From NCBI GenBank assembly GCA_032768795.1, contig CP136498.1, positions 310,001 through 374,000 on the forward strand: 64,000 nt of DNA, given 5' to 3'. This document shows positions 1 to 10,485 of the stretch, one piece after another; position 1 is the stretch's first letter; each line of letters opens with the position of its first letter. Source of the DNA: Tremella fuciformis. Taxonomy: Eukaryota > Basidiomycota > Tremellomycetes > Tremellales > Tremellaceae. Made by a program: the position numbers and the translations under genes. The notes under the pieces were generated by a model, which saw only the letters and a list, made by a program, of their open reading frames with translations, searched no databases and was not told the origin of the DNA.

Positions 1-770
1 TGCCTGACTCTTGACGTATCGCAATGTCGGATTTTCGCATTGATCTAGATCGTGTTTTGGGCATTCAAGATCCTGGGACACCTTGCCAGAAGACGGTATC
101 TTGCTTTTCTCGAATATTGTTATTTCAAACGACCTTTGGCAGAGGTAAAGAATGCTCGCTCTCGCACTTGCGCTCACACCCCAGACGTCATTTCAAGCTC
201 CTCGTCCCTCGTCCAAGAGACGTGTGCCCCGATCGGCCTATCACAAAGATTCTGCATGTCGCCTTCCCGTAAACACTCCTCTTTGGACCGCTTGCCATAC
301 TTCCAACACTCCACGCCTTAGATTGACAATGTTGACAACCTGGTTCAAGACCAGCCGGTCTGACAATGCGATCATCGTACCCACGTCCGTGGTTGATGCT
401 GTTTGATCAGGAGCAGGAGCACGTGCACGTGGTGACAATCCGCTCATGAAGGGCAAGATGCCATTTTGGAATGACCGCCGAGTGAGCACGTCCTCTCCAT
501 GTGCGGCAAGGTCGAGGAGGAAGATGACCATTGGACCTGTTGACGGGGCCTCATGCGTAGGTGAGATCTATATTCAGCAGCTTCGCTTGGCATGAAGATC
601 AAGGTTGTCCATCACCACACCAAAGGGAGAGAAGAATCAAAGCTTACGAGTGGTAGGATCTCGATAGTCCATTGGGCACCTGCATCTGAATCCAATTTGG
701 GTAAGAGATCCTCGAGACGACTTCGCACCAACTGAAGCATGATCAGCAGCAGCTGCTTTGGCGATATTGG

Positions 771-843
771 CATCCATCCATCCATCCATCCTTCCATCCA
801 TCCTTCCTTCCATCCATTTGTCCATCCATCCTTCCATCCGTCC
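771..843. repeat. CATC/CTTC microsatellite
   Basis: Imperfect tandem tetranucleotides (CATC with CTTC variants). They probably lie in an intron of the broken gene, just upstream of an exon beginning near [10 protein letters not shown]. Translated on the minus strand they give a meaningless Gly-Trp-Met run. Confidence 0.85.
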
Positions 844-1425
844 ACAATCATCTATCCAATTGTCGACTGCTCGTGCGTCGCCAGGCCTAGACCGCCGTGA
901 TGAGAAAGACGCGCGCAGACGTAGGGGGTAATGTGGGCGAAAAAATACTCACACTCTCAATAGGTAGACTCGTGGTCGTACCGGAACGATGATGGGTATA
1001 TATGGTCGCTCTCCCATTTCCACGCCTGCCGTGACAACAGACCAACCACCAGATCCATGACCCAGCCTGCTCCGCCGCCGCCAACGTTGGTGTGGCTCTG
1101 GTTGTGCTTGCGCCAACGGATGCACCACAACACAACACGATCCTTTCTTCTTCCTGCTCATCCTCCTCTTCTGCTTGTCCGCCGTCATTGTCCACTTGAT
1201 GATTGGTCTCCGTGTCCTGTACCTCCCTCTGTCTTCTACGCTGAGCACACCATTCTTGCCATGCAACCCGCTGCAGCTCCTGCGGCTCCTGCGTCTGCTC
1301 CTCCTCCTCTTGGACTAGACCTCAAGAACGGGCCTTTGGCTGCTGCAAAAGACAGAGTGGGGCAACGGTCATACTCGGGCCTCGTGATGACAACAAACGT
1401 TGTCCGAGTGAACCGGGTAGACGTG

Positions 1426-1860
1426 TGTCACGATGCTGCGCTCTCCCGTTGGCAGAGGCCCTCTCGCACAATATCAGAGTCAAGGATAAAGGATAAAGGG
1501 GTAGAAACGAGGATGTCGAGGTAGAATCCTCGTCGAGGTTGGATCCTCGTCGAGGTTACAAGGTCGTCGAGGTAACAAGGTCGTCGAGGATACAGCGTGA
1601 GTGCGGCTCAGCCACGCTGTGTGCCACGGAGAGAGTGAGATCGTCAATGATGATCCATGAGACTCAATCAGAGAGTGCTGAAGAACTACGACGGGCGCCT
1701 GGGGCATCCTATATGACTCTGCGCCTGCTTTCCGTCGTCGCGCGTTCATCCAACGTCTACTCCCTCGTCGAGGTTCTCCAGCCCGAGGTAGGTCACGTGT
1801 CGGCCACGTGAGAGGTGTCGGTCACGTGCGTAGGTCGTCGAGGGCGTGGCCGTCGTGACA
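1426..1860. mobile_element. Solo LTR-C with 5-bp target duplication
   Basis: Starts TGTCACGATGCTGCG and ends GGCCGTCGTGACA, so the ends are inverted (TGTCACGA). It is flanked on both sides by ACGTG. It carries several TCGTCGAGG boxes. Copies recur at 28011-28377, 32474-34595 and 49986-50419. It sits inside a coding exon on the minus strand. Confidence 0.88.
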
Positions 1861-2748
1861 ACGTGAGATCAATCTCGAGATTTGTGCCTGCTTCCTCGAG
1901 TTGTACGCCTCGGTAAAAGCTCCCTGGTCAATGATTGACTGTACAAGTAGAGTCATTTCGTTGGGTCGATACTCTACCGTTGTGGTCTTGTCCTCTTCTT
2001 CGTCTCGCTTTGAGATTGCACGAGCATCTCTCGGACCACTGTCAATGAGGCTGATAATACCAGGGGGGAGAATACGGTCGTACCGAATGATAAATGAGGT
2101 GTGGGGGTTGTCGCGGTCAGTACCGAGGAGGATGTGGATGGCGGTGTTGTCTGAGGTGATTTGATTTGGTCAGACCATACCTCGAGATCCGATATGAGCT
2201 TGCTGACAAAGCTAGTCGCATGCTTGATCCCCCCGGTGGTGGTGATGGTGGTGGTGGTGGTGGTGGTGGTTGCGGTAGGGTTCGAGGTGATGTTGATGGC
2301 GGTTGCAGAGACAGACAAGGGCTCAAACAAAGGGTCATTGGTTGACGGTAATAACCTCAACAGATTCGGTATGATCCCCTGCAGCCTCTGCCAAGCCAGT
2401 TTCTGGTCCAGCCCATCTTCCTCTTTGTCGTCACATGGATGACCCCAAGGTCGAGGGCGAGTATACGGAGATCTCTCACTGAACCGGATCGGTTCCACAT
2501 CCGAGCGTCGGCATGCAGGAGGTCGAGTCGGTGTGATAAGACCTTTTCTGTTTGAGCAGAGGAGCAAAGTATAGCTCATTCAACTGAGGTATATCTCTCG
2601 CGAGCGCTTTGGAAGTGACATCGGGAGTATCATCATCATCTTTGTTCGCTTCATCCAGGAAGGAGTTGTCCCGGGTCTGTCTGCGTTTGCGTTTGCGTGA
2701 CGGGAGTGGTGAAGGTGATCTACCAAGTGGGGCTGATCCGATTGGCAT

Positions 2749-4848
2749 AGTAGAAGCAGCAAAAGCAGAAGAAGTAGCAGCACTTTGACAATGCGGATGT
2801 AGGGAATGCGGAAATCGTGGTCTGACACGTGTTGTCCACTCATCCTATGGCAAGCCGCCTGTGCCAAAATTGATTTTGAGCGTCATCTTTTACTTCTCCA
2901 TGGACACTTTCCTTCATGTCAATTTTTCTCCCGTTGTATGCATTGTAGAGCCTCCAAACCACCACCAATCAATTCAGCGCATCAAATGACACGTCCATGG
3001 ACCCCTTGATCGCCTCTGGAGGCCATGTAGAACACTCACAACAGGGTGGGTTGAATGATGACGGGGGCAACGGTGTGAATGACGGTCAGAGCACACCTAC
3101 CTTGCTTTCAGCTGCCAATATAGGCAACATCGAGCAGAATGTCGCTTGCTACACCTCTGCAGCCCTCCTATGGGTCAACAGCAACCCCTCTGAGAGGGAT
3201 CCAAGGTCCTACCGCCCTACATTGCCTCTATCACCCGTTGTTACAACTCCAACCTGGCGGCCTTGAGGTCCTACAACAAGTAGACGGCGGTAGTCGTAAT
3301 GTGGCAAGCTTGGGTTGCACCGAAGGCGGTACAACCACTGAACCTGTGGCTTGGTCTGACGGCGTAGTCGAGTTGACAATCCACGAAGGCCACGGTGTGG
3401 ATGTCGATGGTCCAAGTGCTCAAAGGATCCCACGGAGATAGGCGTCGTGGCAAGCAAAGGTAAAGACAAAGCGAGCAAAGAGAGGCTTGGTGCAAGGCTC
3501 TAACTCTTGCATGACAGTTGACCATGCTCGCTGCAATGTGTAATCAAATGTCCAATCCCATTGAGCCCGCACCGGTGGAATGAGAGCATTCCAAGTAAAG
3601 GCTCTCTTGATGCCGACTGTGTTTCAGGTAACAACGTTCAACATAACAAGGGACCTACGGGCAATTGAGACTAAGATTTTGATGGTAGGCCGTGGAGGGA
3701 GGCCATTGGCATCTGATGCTTTGCGAGCATTCTTGCTATTGAGAATCTGGACGGCAGTCACTGTGTCAAACGTGAGTCCCACACTGGACAGTGCTGATGA
3801 CGTGATGGAGTCCAGACGTCAGAGTTGCTGGCCATCCCACAAATCACTCGTACCTGGGTTGAGGCACGCATTGCAGCTCCAGCTGGTCTCCTCTCCTTCG
3901 CCCTTCCCAGTTTCAGAGTACCCAAACATCCCACATTGATAGCAAGGGCGTGCCGCCGCCTGATACTCAGTGGAAGATGTGTTGACTCAGAACGCAGCTC
4001 ACGCAAGTGACCATCTCCAGCTGCTTGGCTTTCTCGACAGCTTGCTCAATGGCCTGACACTTCCCACATTTCCGGGTTGCCAAGCGCTCAAACTCTTGAT
4101 TGCAAACACAACAGGTGATCATCATTGAAGACGGGATTATTGGGGTATCAGACTGTTTGGATTAATCATTTTCGGGATGTTAAGTCAGAATTCAGTGAGA
4201 CGATCCCGACACTATAATTGGCCCGATTGTGCCAAGGCTTTTGACTCACTCACCGCCGGGATGCTCTGCCGGGCCCGTGAGGCCAACGCGTGAAGCACGG
4301 TTTACATCGAGGGGCTCTCGCGGGCGACATCGAGCGCATCACCCGGCAGCGAGAAGCAGCCTAGCCTAGTCGAGATGGAGGGACGTGGCGCAAAAGTTTT
4401 AAAACAGGCAAGGTCAAGGCGACCTCGACGTCGGGGTGATAATGATACATTTAAAACGTGGGCTCGAGTAGCCAGCGCGCGACGATGAGGCCTGGCCTAC
4501 TACCGGGCGATGAGACCTGTTCCTTGACGATCGCTCGGCGATAATATTGTTGACTCAGAGGCAGAGGGAGAATCGTTAGCGATCCGAGGTTGCCGTGGTG
4601 ACTGGCGTGGACATGAAAGTCAGCGCGGGACCCAAGCAAAAGAGTTGGTTCTTTGTCTTTGTCGAGCTCGGAAACGGCGACGGGCAGACAGACCTCTGTG
4701 GCTGCACAAGTACGAGTAGTGGGGAGTGTGAGTGTCTCATGCGTGCATGGAGCGAAAGACTGTAAATCATGTACAAACACGATGCACTTGGCATTCTTTT
4801 GCCCACGGTTCCGGTCCCCGGTCGGTCGATCGGTTGGGTAGGTCTCTC
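2749..4848. other. No confident gene; one fragment of element H
   Basis: No convincing coding run was seen on either strand. The only recognised piece is the element H fragment at 3238-3505. Short reading frames here lack motif or intron support. Confidence 0.5.
3238..3505 (-). repeat. Fragment of element H, 3' end
   Basis: Begins TGTTACAACTCC in plus orientation and runs as a diverged reverse complement of 34101-34368, the right-hand part of element H. Similarity fades near 3505, so the copy is truncated. Confidence 0.65.
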
Positions 4849-6451
4849 TCAAGCCGTCAGGCCGAGCCGGCCCTGTCCCTGTGCATGGATCAAATGGTCC
4901 GATTGGGCTTCCAGCGTCCCCGACGACGAGTCGCTGCAGGACGCGACCTCGGATATCCACACATCCAGGGTGCCCGTGTACATCGCCGAGCCGGCAGCGT
5001 CAAGCTGGGTTAGGCTGGACTGGAACTGCTCGGCGCGAGTTTGAATGGGCGATCGGCCCTCCCCGCTCCCCGGAGCCGCTGCACTTCTCTCTTGAGCGGG
5101 TCGCCCGCGTTTGCTTGGCGATGATCCAGCCGTTGCCATGCGCGCCTCCCGAGCACGGGACCGCTTGCGCGGGGTACGCGGCCCCTCCACGTTGCGCAAG
5201 CAGTACAGCCAGTTGCCGATGATGTCTGCGCGCTCTGCTGCTTCGGCCCCAATTGTGCGAAATATGGCGACGAGCTCGGCGAGCTTGTGCCGGTCTGTGC
5301 AGTCGCCCGAATAGATGTTGATGATCGACTGATCGTCAGGGCTTGTTCCGGCTCCACCAGTCCCAACCCTGGTCGGGGGAAGGACATTGAACTGACATAG
5401 GTGCCCTCGGGCTCTTCGGCGACATCGGGCTCCGACTCGTAGAATCCCCTGACAGCCTCCATCACCACCAGTCGCCACGCCTGCCCGGATCCAGCCGTCT
5501 GCAGCCCGTACACCCGTCGCATGGTGTCCGTTGGGGCGCAAAACGATTCGCTGTCGGCACTGCGCGCCATCCGTGCTAAGGTCCGGAGGATCTGGAGGCC
5601 GATGAAGCAGGCCTGGGTGTTCTGGATGCGGCCTTCGCCGGTGCTGCCGTTCGGGCCCTTGAACTCGCAGAAAAGATACGAGTAGTAGTGCTTGGCGTTG
5701 ATGACTGGGTACTTAGCATGCGGGGAACTACAGCAGACTAGCTCTGACCCTGGCTAATCTCATACGGGATCTGGCAGCCGCGAGAGTCGATATAGATGCT
5801 GGCATCGACAGCTATGGGCGCCGAGGCCGCGTCTTTGGCGACACGTATCCGTGACGGCGCGAGGCCGACGAGAAGGTCCGGCTTGACCTGGCGCAGGTCG
5901 GGATGGCCTATCAGGTTGAGCAGGTCGGCCGACGTGTCCCGATCGTCGCTGCAATTCCGAGGGGAAAAGGGGGCGTTGTCAGCGCGACGAACCAACAAAC
6001 GACCGCTTGGCTCACCACGAGACGACGACGTGCAGGTCGTCCAGTATGCGGCTGAGGAATGACTGCGTTGGTATCGTCCACGAATTTTCCTCTCTCAACG
6101 AACTGTCCAGATCGTTGAAGGTCCTGCATGCGTCCAGCAGCGTGGAAAGGAGATCCGTCAGCAACGACGGGGATGGGGTGTTGGCGGGGGACTAAACAGC
6201 ACAAAGTCAGCGATCTGACTCGTACCCATGATCAGTCAACTCACCCGGGTTCCGTTTGCGGTCATCATCAAATCTATCAGGTCGTTGCAGAGACCAGAGA
6301 TGAGCTGGCCGTAACGGGCTTTGACCCCGTCCGTCTGCTCGTCATCGCCGGCGACGAATCGTATGCCTTTGCGTTTAAACTTGATCAACCACGCAGCCTG
6401 CACGGCGTGCGTTTTGAGAGAGGCATTCGTCGAGGTGGCAGAGTTCGACAT
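4849..6451 (-). CDS. PD-(D/E)XK nuclease-like protein, five exons
   Basis: Predicted exons are 6451-6245, 6191-6016, 5948-5749, 5704-5397 and 5328-4849, giving 456 residues with the frame kept throughout. Introns are 53, 67, 44 and 68 nt, with donors GTGAGT, GTGAGC, GTCAGA and GTCAGT and branch-like CTGAC or CTAAG before each CAG/TAG. The nuclease-like core is visible: KPDLL (Asp about 152), then YLFCEFKG (Glu about 208, Lys about 210), then QNTQACFIG, which fits the order PD ... ExK ... Q of restriction-endonuclease-fold enzymes. The N-terminal 130 residues are helical. The C-terminus is basic then low-complexity (PRKRSRAREAR, SPSKRGRP). The start MSNSATS is the first ATG in frame after an upstream simple-sequence stretch. 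Four related genes lie elsewhere in this window. Substrate and role are unknown. The fold assignment is by motif only. Confidence 0.7.
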
Positions 6452-6684
6452 TTGTACAACGACGACGAGGACGACGACGACGACGAAGTCAAAACAGATA
6501 CACGGGAAGTGGGAGGACAAAATAAAGGATTGGGGCAAGTTGACTCACATGGTGGCCCGCAGCTGTCAGGCCAGGAACTGATGCTCAAGATTGACAATGC
6601 CGCCCTTGTTCCCTGCATCTGCGTGGGCTCATGCAACCAACGTGCAACACAGAGCCTCATCAGAGAGAGCTTCACATCACTACC

Positions 6685-7212
6685 TGTCACAATACCTCTC
6701 TTTCTCTGTCCAAGTGCCCATGACTGGTGACCAAGACTCTTTAGCTTCGTCAAGGGTGGGCAAAAGAACAAGGACAAGGGGCTCGAAGGACTTGTAGAGT
6801 CTCAGCAAGTGTGGGCAAGGGCGGATGAGGTTGGCTAGGCAAGGCAAGACAAGACAAGGGGTGCTGACAACGGCTAGACCTTAGCAGCTGCTGGAAGGAC
6901 GGAGCAAGAGAGAGTAAGTGATGGGATTAAGTCCCGTGCAACTCAATAGTGGCAGTACTAAGTATCCCATGGAGCGTCTCAAGGTCTCTGTGACTTGGTC
7001 TCCGCAAACTCGGCGAGCTCTCTGTTCTTTTGCCTGGTGCTTGATCTTCTTGTTTTCCCGTGGCCAAGGTTGCCAGATGCTGCTAACTTGCTGAGTAAGC
7101 ATCAATGGGTCCTAGGGTTCTGGAAATGGAGAGCATGGCAAGTGGCGGCAAGCAGTTGACAAGCAACGGCAAGCTCTCTTGTCGCTGACAAGAGCTTTGG
7201 TAACAATAAGAC
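6685..7212 (-). mobile_element. LTR-G copy, truncated
   Basis: Reverse complement of a diverged LTR-G, beginning TGTCACAATACC. It matches 34029 back to about 33480, where the better copy ends GTATCGTGACA. Its far end abuts a probable gypsy LTR at 7213. Confidence 0.6.
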
Positions 7213-7891
7213 TGTCAGGAAACCGACACAGCATCCTGACCACGAGACTATCACGAGGCAATTTCCGACGGAAACATCCAAAGGATCCTACAAACCAAGG
7301 AATTTGAGTACGGCGGAACCGTCACTATTAGTCACAAACGACTACGGCTTATTCTTGAAGATGCTGGAACAATCTAGAGAATGATAGAAGGATGCATCTC
7401 AGTCTTCCATCGGCTGAGCTGAGATAGGAACGCATACAAGGAGAAGAGTCAGGTCCACGATAATGGAGGATAGAGTTATCTCACAGTCAGGGCCACGGGA
7501 CGGAGACCAAGGATGATAAGATCGACAACGGGCACGCAAGGAGATTAGATGCAAGCCAGCGCGGAGAGAAGATGATAGAAGAGAAGAGAGGGGACAAGAG
7601 AATACTAGAGAGTATTGGGATCAGGTAGAAACGACTAGGAGAATGATGGAACAATCCACGAGAGACAATGCTAGAAGAACCAAAGGGAGAACGGACAAGA
7701 GCAGATGGATACTTAAGAAGGAAGATCGCAGAGGAAGCTCCTCAGCGATCTAGTTAACTAGTCCTCTAGACAGAACGTCTACTTAGAGAATCAACCGTAC
7801 CAGTGACGAGAGATAGATAAGTGAAGTGAGTCTTGATCGCTCCTCACCCAGCTTGGTTCCACTCTACTCTTGTTCGTTACCCACTGTTACA
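7213..7891 (-). mobile_element. Probable Ty3/gypsy 3' LTR
   Basis: In minus orientation it starts TGTAACAGTGGG and ends GTTTCCTGACA, typical TG...CA termini, and it lies just downstream of a gypsy integrase remnant on the same strand. It is comparatively AT- and purine-rich. No second LTR of this element is in view, so the boundaries rest on termini and position only. Confidence 0.45.
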
Positions 7892-7984
7892 AATAGTCGT
7901 TGATATTTAGCAGCCTGAACCGATAGATTGATTTTGATGAGCTTTAGTTGGATCTAAAACAGGTCACCGGGTACAGGTCTGACA

Positions 7985-8351
7985 TTGATCTTTGGCGTTG
8001 ATCTCCTTAATTTTTCGGTTGTAGAACTTGGTGTAATGCTCTTGGGCGGTCTTGATATTGTTGGAGAGCTGTTAATTCAAGGAGCATAATTTTTCGAGGC
8101 AGGGACGGTTGATGTTGGGGGAGTTGTTGGATCGTTTGGATGATAATTATAGTTGGCTTCAAAAGGAGTGAACTTGGTTGACGAGTGGACCAAGTTGTTA
8201 TAGCTGTATTCCGCCAAATCCAAAAGGGATGACCAGTTGGCTCAATCGTAATCGCAAGATGATTGGAGATGATGCTCCAGAACTTGATTGACTCGTTCTG
8301 TTTGTCCATCAGATTGTGGGCAAAACGCTGTTGAGAAGTTTGGTGTGATAC
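7985..8351 (-). pseudogene. Ty3/gypsy integrase remnant
   Basis: The minus-strand frame starting at 8351 reads [17 protein letters not shown], then LAEYSYNNLVHSSTKF and FEANYNYHPN. This is the classic end of the gypsy integrase core ([12 protein letters not shown] ... LAEFAYNN ... YGYHP). Two stop codons interrupt it. The upstream part is lost where an LTR-D copy is inserted at 8352. Confidence 0.8.
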
Positions 8352-8818
8352 TGTCATGAGGCCTATACCTACCAAATTGTCACAAACTCGCTCTCCAACC
8401 CCCTCCAAGGGTGAGGCACCTTAAACCATAAAAGGAATTCTGCGGCCAACGCTCTGGTTAATCCCAAACCAGGGCCCATTGGTATATAACAGGGCTACCG
8501 AGCTGATGTGTCATTGCCCGTCATGACACTATCACCCATTCACCACAGAGCTCGCCCTCGAGCTCTGCACTCCTCCCCTCCCACCTGACCCAGGCTGGGA
8601 GGAATTCTGCGGCCAACGCTCTGGTTAATCCCAAACCAGGGCCCATTGGTATATAACAGGGCTACTGAGCTGATGTGTCATTGCCCGTCATGACACAAAT
8701 AGCATAGGGCGACGCACAGTAGACCACTGCACCATAAAAGGGTCACGCTGACCCGAGTCTCAGCTAGACTTGCGGTCTTTGGTACATATAGGGTACGGTG
8801 GCTGTCACCTCCGTGACA
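8352..8818 (-). mobile_element. LTR-D copy, split by an LTR-E element
   Basis: The outer parts 8352-8377 and 8696-8818 together match the 144-bp LTR-D seen twice at 28050-28343 (reverse complement). The insertion at 8378-8695 separates them. Ends are TGTCATGAGG and CTCCGTGACA. No clean duplication surrounds it. Confidence 0.75.
8378..8695. mobile_element. TRIM-like element with LTR-E ends
   Basis: Starts TGTCACAAACTC and ends CCGTCATGACA, and is flanked on both sides by CAAAT (8373-8377, 8696-8700), so it inserted as one unit into LTR-D. Inside, a 97-bp direct repeat (8433-8529 and 8600-8696) shows an LTR followed by a 71-bp leader and a 5'-truncated second LTR. The architecture and leader resemble 34983-35430. 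Confidence 0.7.
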
Positions 8819-10148
8819 ATGTAGCACAAGCTTGTTGCAGCAAGCGTCATTTGGATGCATGGAAGAAGTGTGGACTTGTTGAGTACCAGGTGGAGTGGGC
8901 GGGGCATGAGGAGAATGACAAAGCGACAACCTGTGAGCCACTACTCTAGTTAAACTCGACGGGGCTAGAGAGAGCGTCAATAAGTTCCACAGGGAGAATC
9001 TCGGGAAACCTGAGGAGAAGCTTGAGATGAGAGCGGAGAGGCAAAGCTGGCTGTACTGAGGCAGCCAGCGTACCCAATGTGCATAGCGAACCGCTTGTTT
9101 ATCAAAACATAGGCAAGCAAATGGTTGGCGGCATGGAGCATCATCTGCAGCAGGACGGCGAAGCAGGGCCAAGACTCCCTCTATGAAAGCGTAGGTTCAT
9201 CCTGCCTCGTAGCTTCTCACTAGTTTTGCTAATCAGCAGACTGCATAAGCCTGGGCTCCATCATCCCTTGAATCGTACGTGATTCCGTCAGCCCTCTTCG
9301 GATATCTGCGGCTGACCTGAAGTCCAGGAGCTCAAGTCGGACCCAACGTTCTGACTTATCAAGCTCACAAAGATGGGAACCAATGTCATCTCGAAACAAG
9401 CTCCTCTCGTACAAGGGGCTGCATCGCAAATGATCTCCTATCGGACTCTATTGCTCATCATTGCCGCACAACTGGTCAATAAGCCAAGACATTCCAGCGC
9501 GGACACACAAGAGCCTCTGACGCTTCTGTCTGCTTCTCTTGGCATGGCACCGCGGCCAAGTTTGCGTTGGGATGGGGGGTGTTGCCGGAGGCGGTGGAGG
9601 TGACATTAGGGGCAACTGGGCTGCCTCTACTTTGCACGCGCAGCACAAGTCAAGTAGCAGTAGCAGCAGTAATACCAGTAGTGACAGAGAGCTGCCATGT
9701 TGAGTCGGAATGCGAGTCGGACTTCCACACAAGAGATTGAACAGCTGGCAAAGACAGAGCCCTGCAAGTTGCAACAAGGCCCCGTGCCAGTGAGTGATTG
9801 GCCGCTGATGGCAGCAGGTAGTGCGGGGTGCGTCAGTCCGAGACCTGCATGGGTCGTCGGGCGCTTGTCAGGTTACTGGAGACTGGATGCAGTCCAGCGC
9901 AGGATGAGAGTCTTAGGCGACACAGAAGCCCGACAAAAACAAAAGCAACAACAATATGTCTGTCATGTCTTGTCGAGCGCTGGAACGCGGAGGCTTGATG
10001 AGCGCTTGTCCTTGTGATCCTGGCCACATAAGCCCGGGACTGCAGAAGGCGCTGCCCGCTGCTCCGACATGCACGCTGCGGCCAAACGACCGAACGACCA
10101 AACAACAGGCAGTCAGTATGCCGCATGTAATTGGATCCTGACCAAGAT
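8819..10148. other. No gene recognised
   Basis: Short frames only. The minus-strand frame at 9229-9429 is open but has no recognisable motif. Nothing else can be supported. Confidence 0.45.
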
Positions 10149-10466
10149 CGACGGAATCTTAGCTCTGAGGCAATGGGATTCCGGTCACCTGTTGCCCGCT
10201 CAGCACTTGCTATGAGTGATGCATTCGGACTTACCTGTTGCCCGCTCAGCACTTGCTATGAGTGATGAGGAGGGCAACAGGCGGCGGCATTCTACAAGGT
10301 CGTCGAGGGTGTCGGCGTTATAAGCGGAGTTATCGTTGGTGGCAGCTTCTCTGCCTCGTCGAGGGTGAACCTCGTCGAGGCACAACCTCGTCGAGGATCG
10401 AGTAGCCTCGACGAGGTTACTCGAAGATGAGTCAAGCTCATGTGAGCGTACCACCTATTTCCGTCG
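10149..10466 (-). mobile_element. LTR-A, 3' LTR of the minus-strand copia element
   Basis: 318 bp, subtype 1, essentially identical to the LTRs at 18030 and 22757. Ends are CGACGGAA and TTCCGTCG. The outer flank is AAGAT, which does not match the flank of this element's other LTR but is the complement of the flank at 15875-15879. Confidence 0.92.
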
Positions 10467-10485
10467 CCTCCCCTCGCAAGCATGT

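Larger units (their letters stand above)
241..2748 (-). pseudogene. Multi-exon gene of unknown function, split by a solo LTR
   Basis: Well-formed coding stretches follow each other on the minus strand from about 2748 to a stop at 241. In order they are: MPIGSAPLGRSPSP with a basic SRKRKRRQTRD run; DGLDQKLAWQRLQ and a Thr run encoded by a GGT repeat (2233-2277); AIHILLGTDRDN; EYRPNEMTLLVQSIID; an Ala/Gly-rich stretch; an acidic run QAEEEDEQEEER (near 1180); [18 protein letters not shown] (near 745); MVIFLLDLAAHGEDVL (491). Likely introns include about 2423-2486 (weak donor), 1343-1398 (GTTTGT donor, tgtcttttgcag acceptor) and about 557-649 (GTAAGC donor). A 435-bp LTR (1426-1860) with duplication ACGTG interrupts the exon after QISRLISR, and the frame resumes directly beyond it (LPGSLGQ). 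One frame change near 2190-2130 has no good intron (only a 30-nt GT-AG candidate of the wrong phase), so it may be a real indel. No domain recognised. Exon ends are approximate. Confidence 0.55.

Noticed and set aside
5329..5396. An apparent frameshift in the nuclease-like gene at 4849-6451 (after EGTYVSS).
   Set aside because: A 68-nt intron with GTCAGT donor, CCTGACG branch and GATCAG acceptor restores the frame, and the summed exon length is a multiple of three.
9229..9429. rRNA-like sequence (TACGAGAGGAGC on the minus strand recalls the sarcin-ricin region).
   Set aside because: Agreement stops after about 12 bases, and the neighbours do not follow any large-subunit rRNA I can recall.
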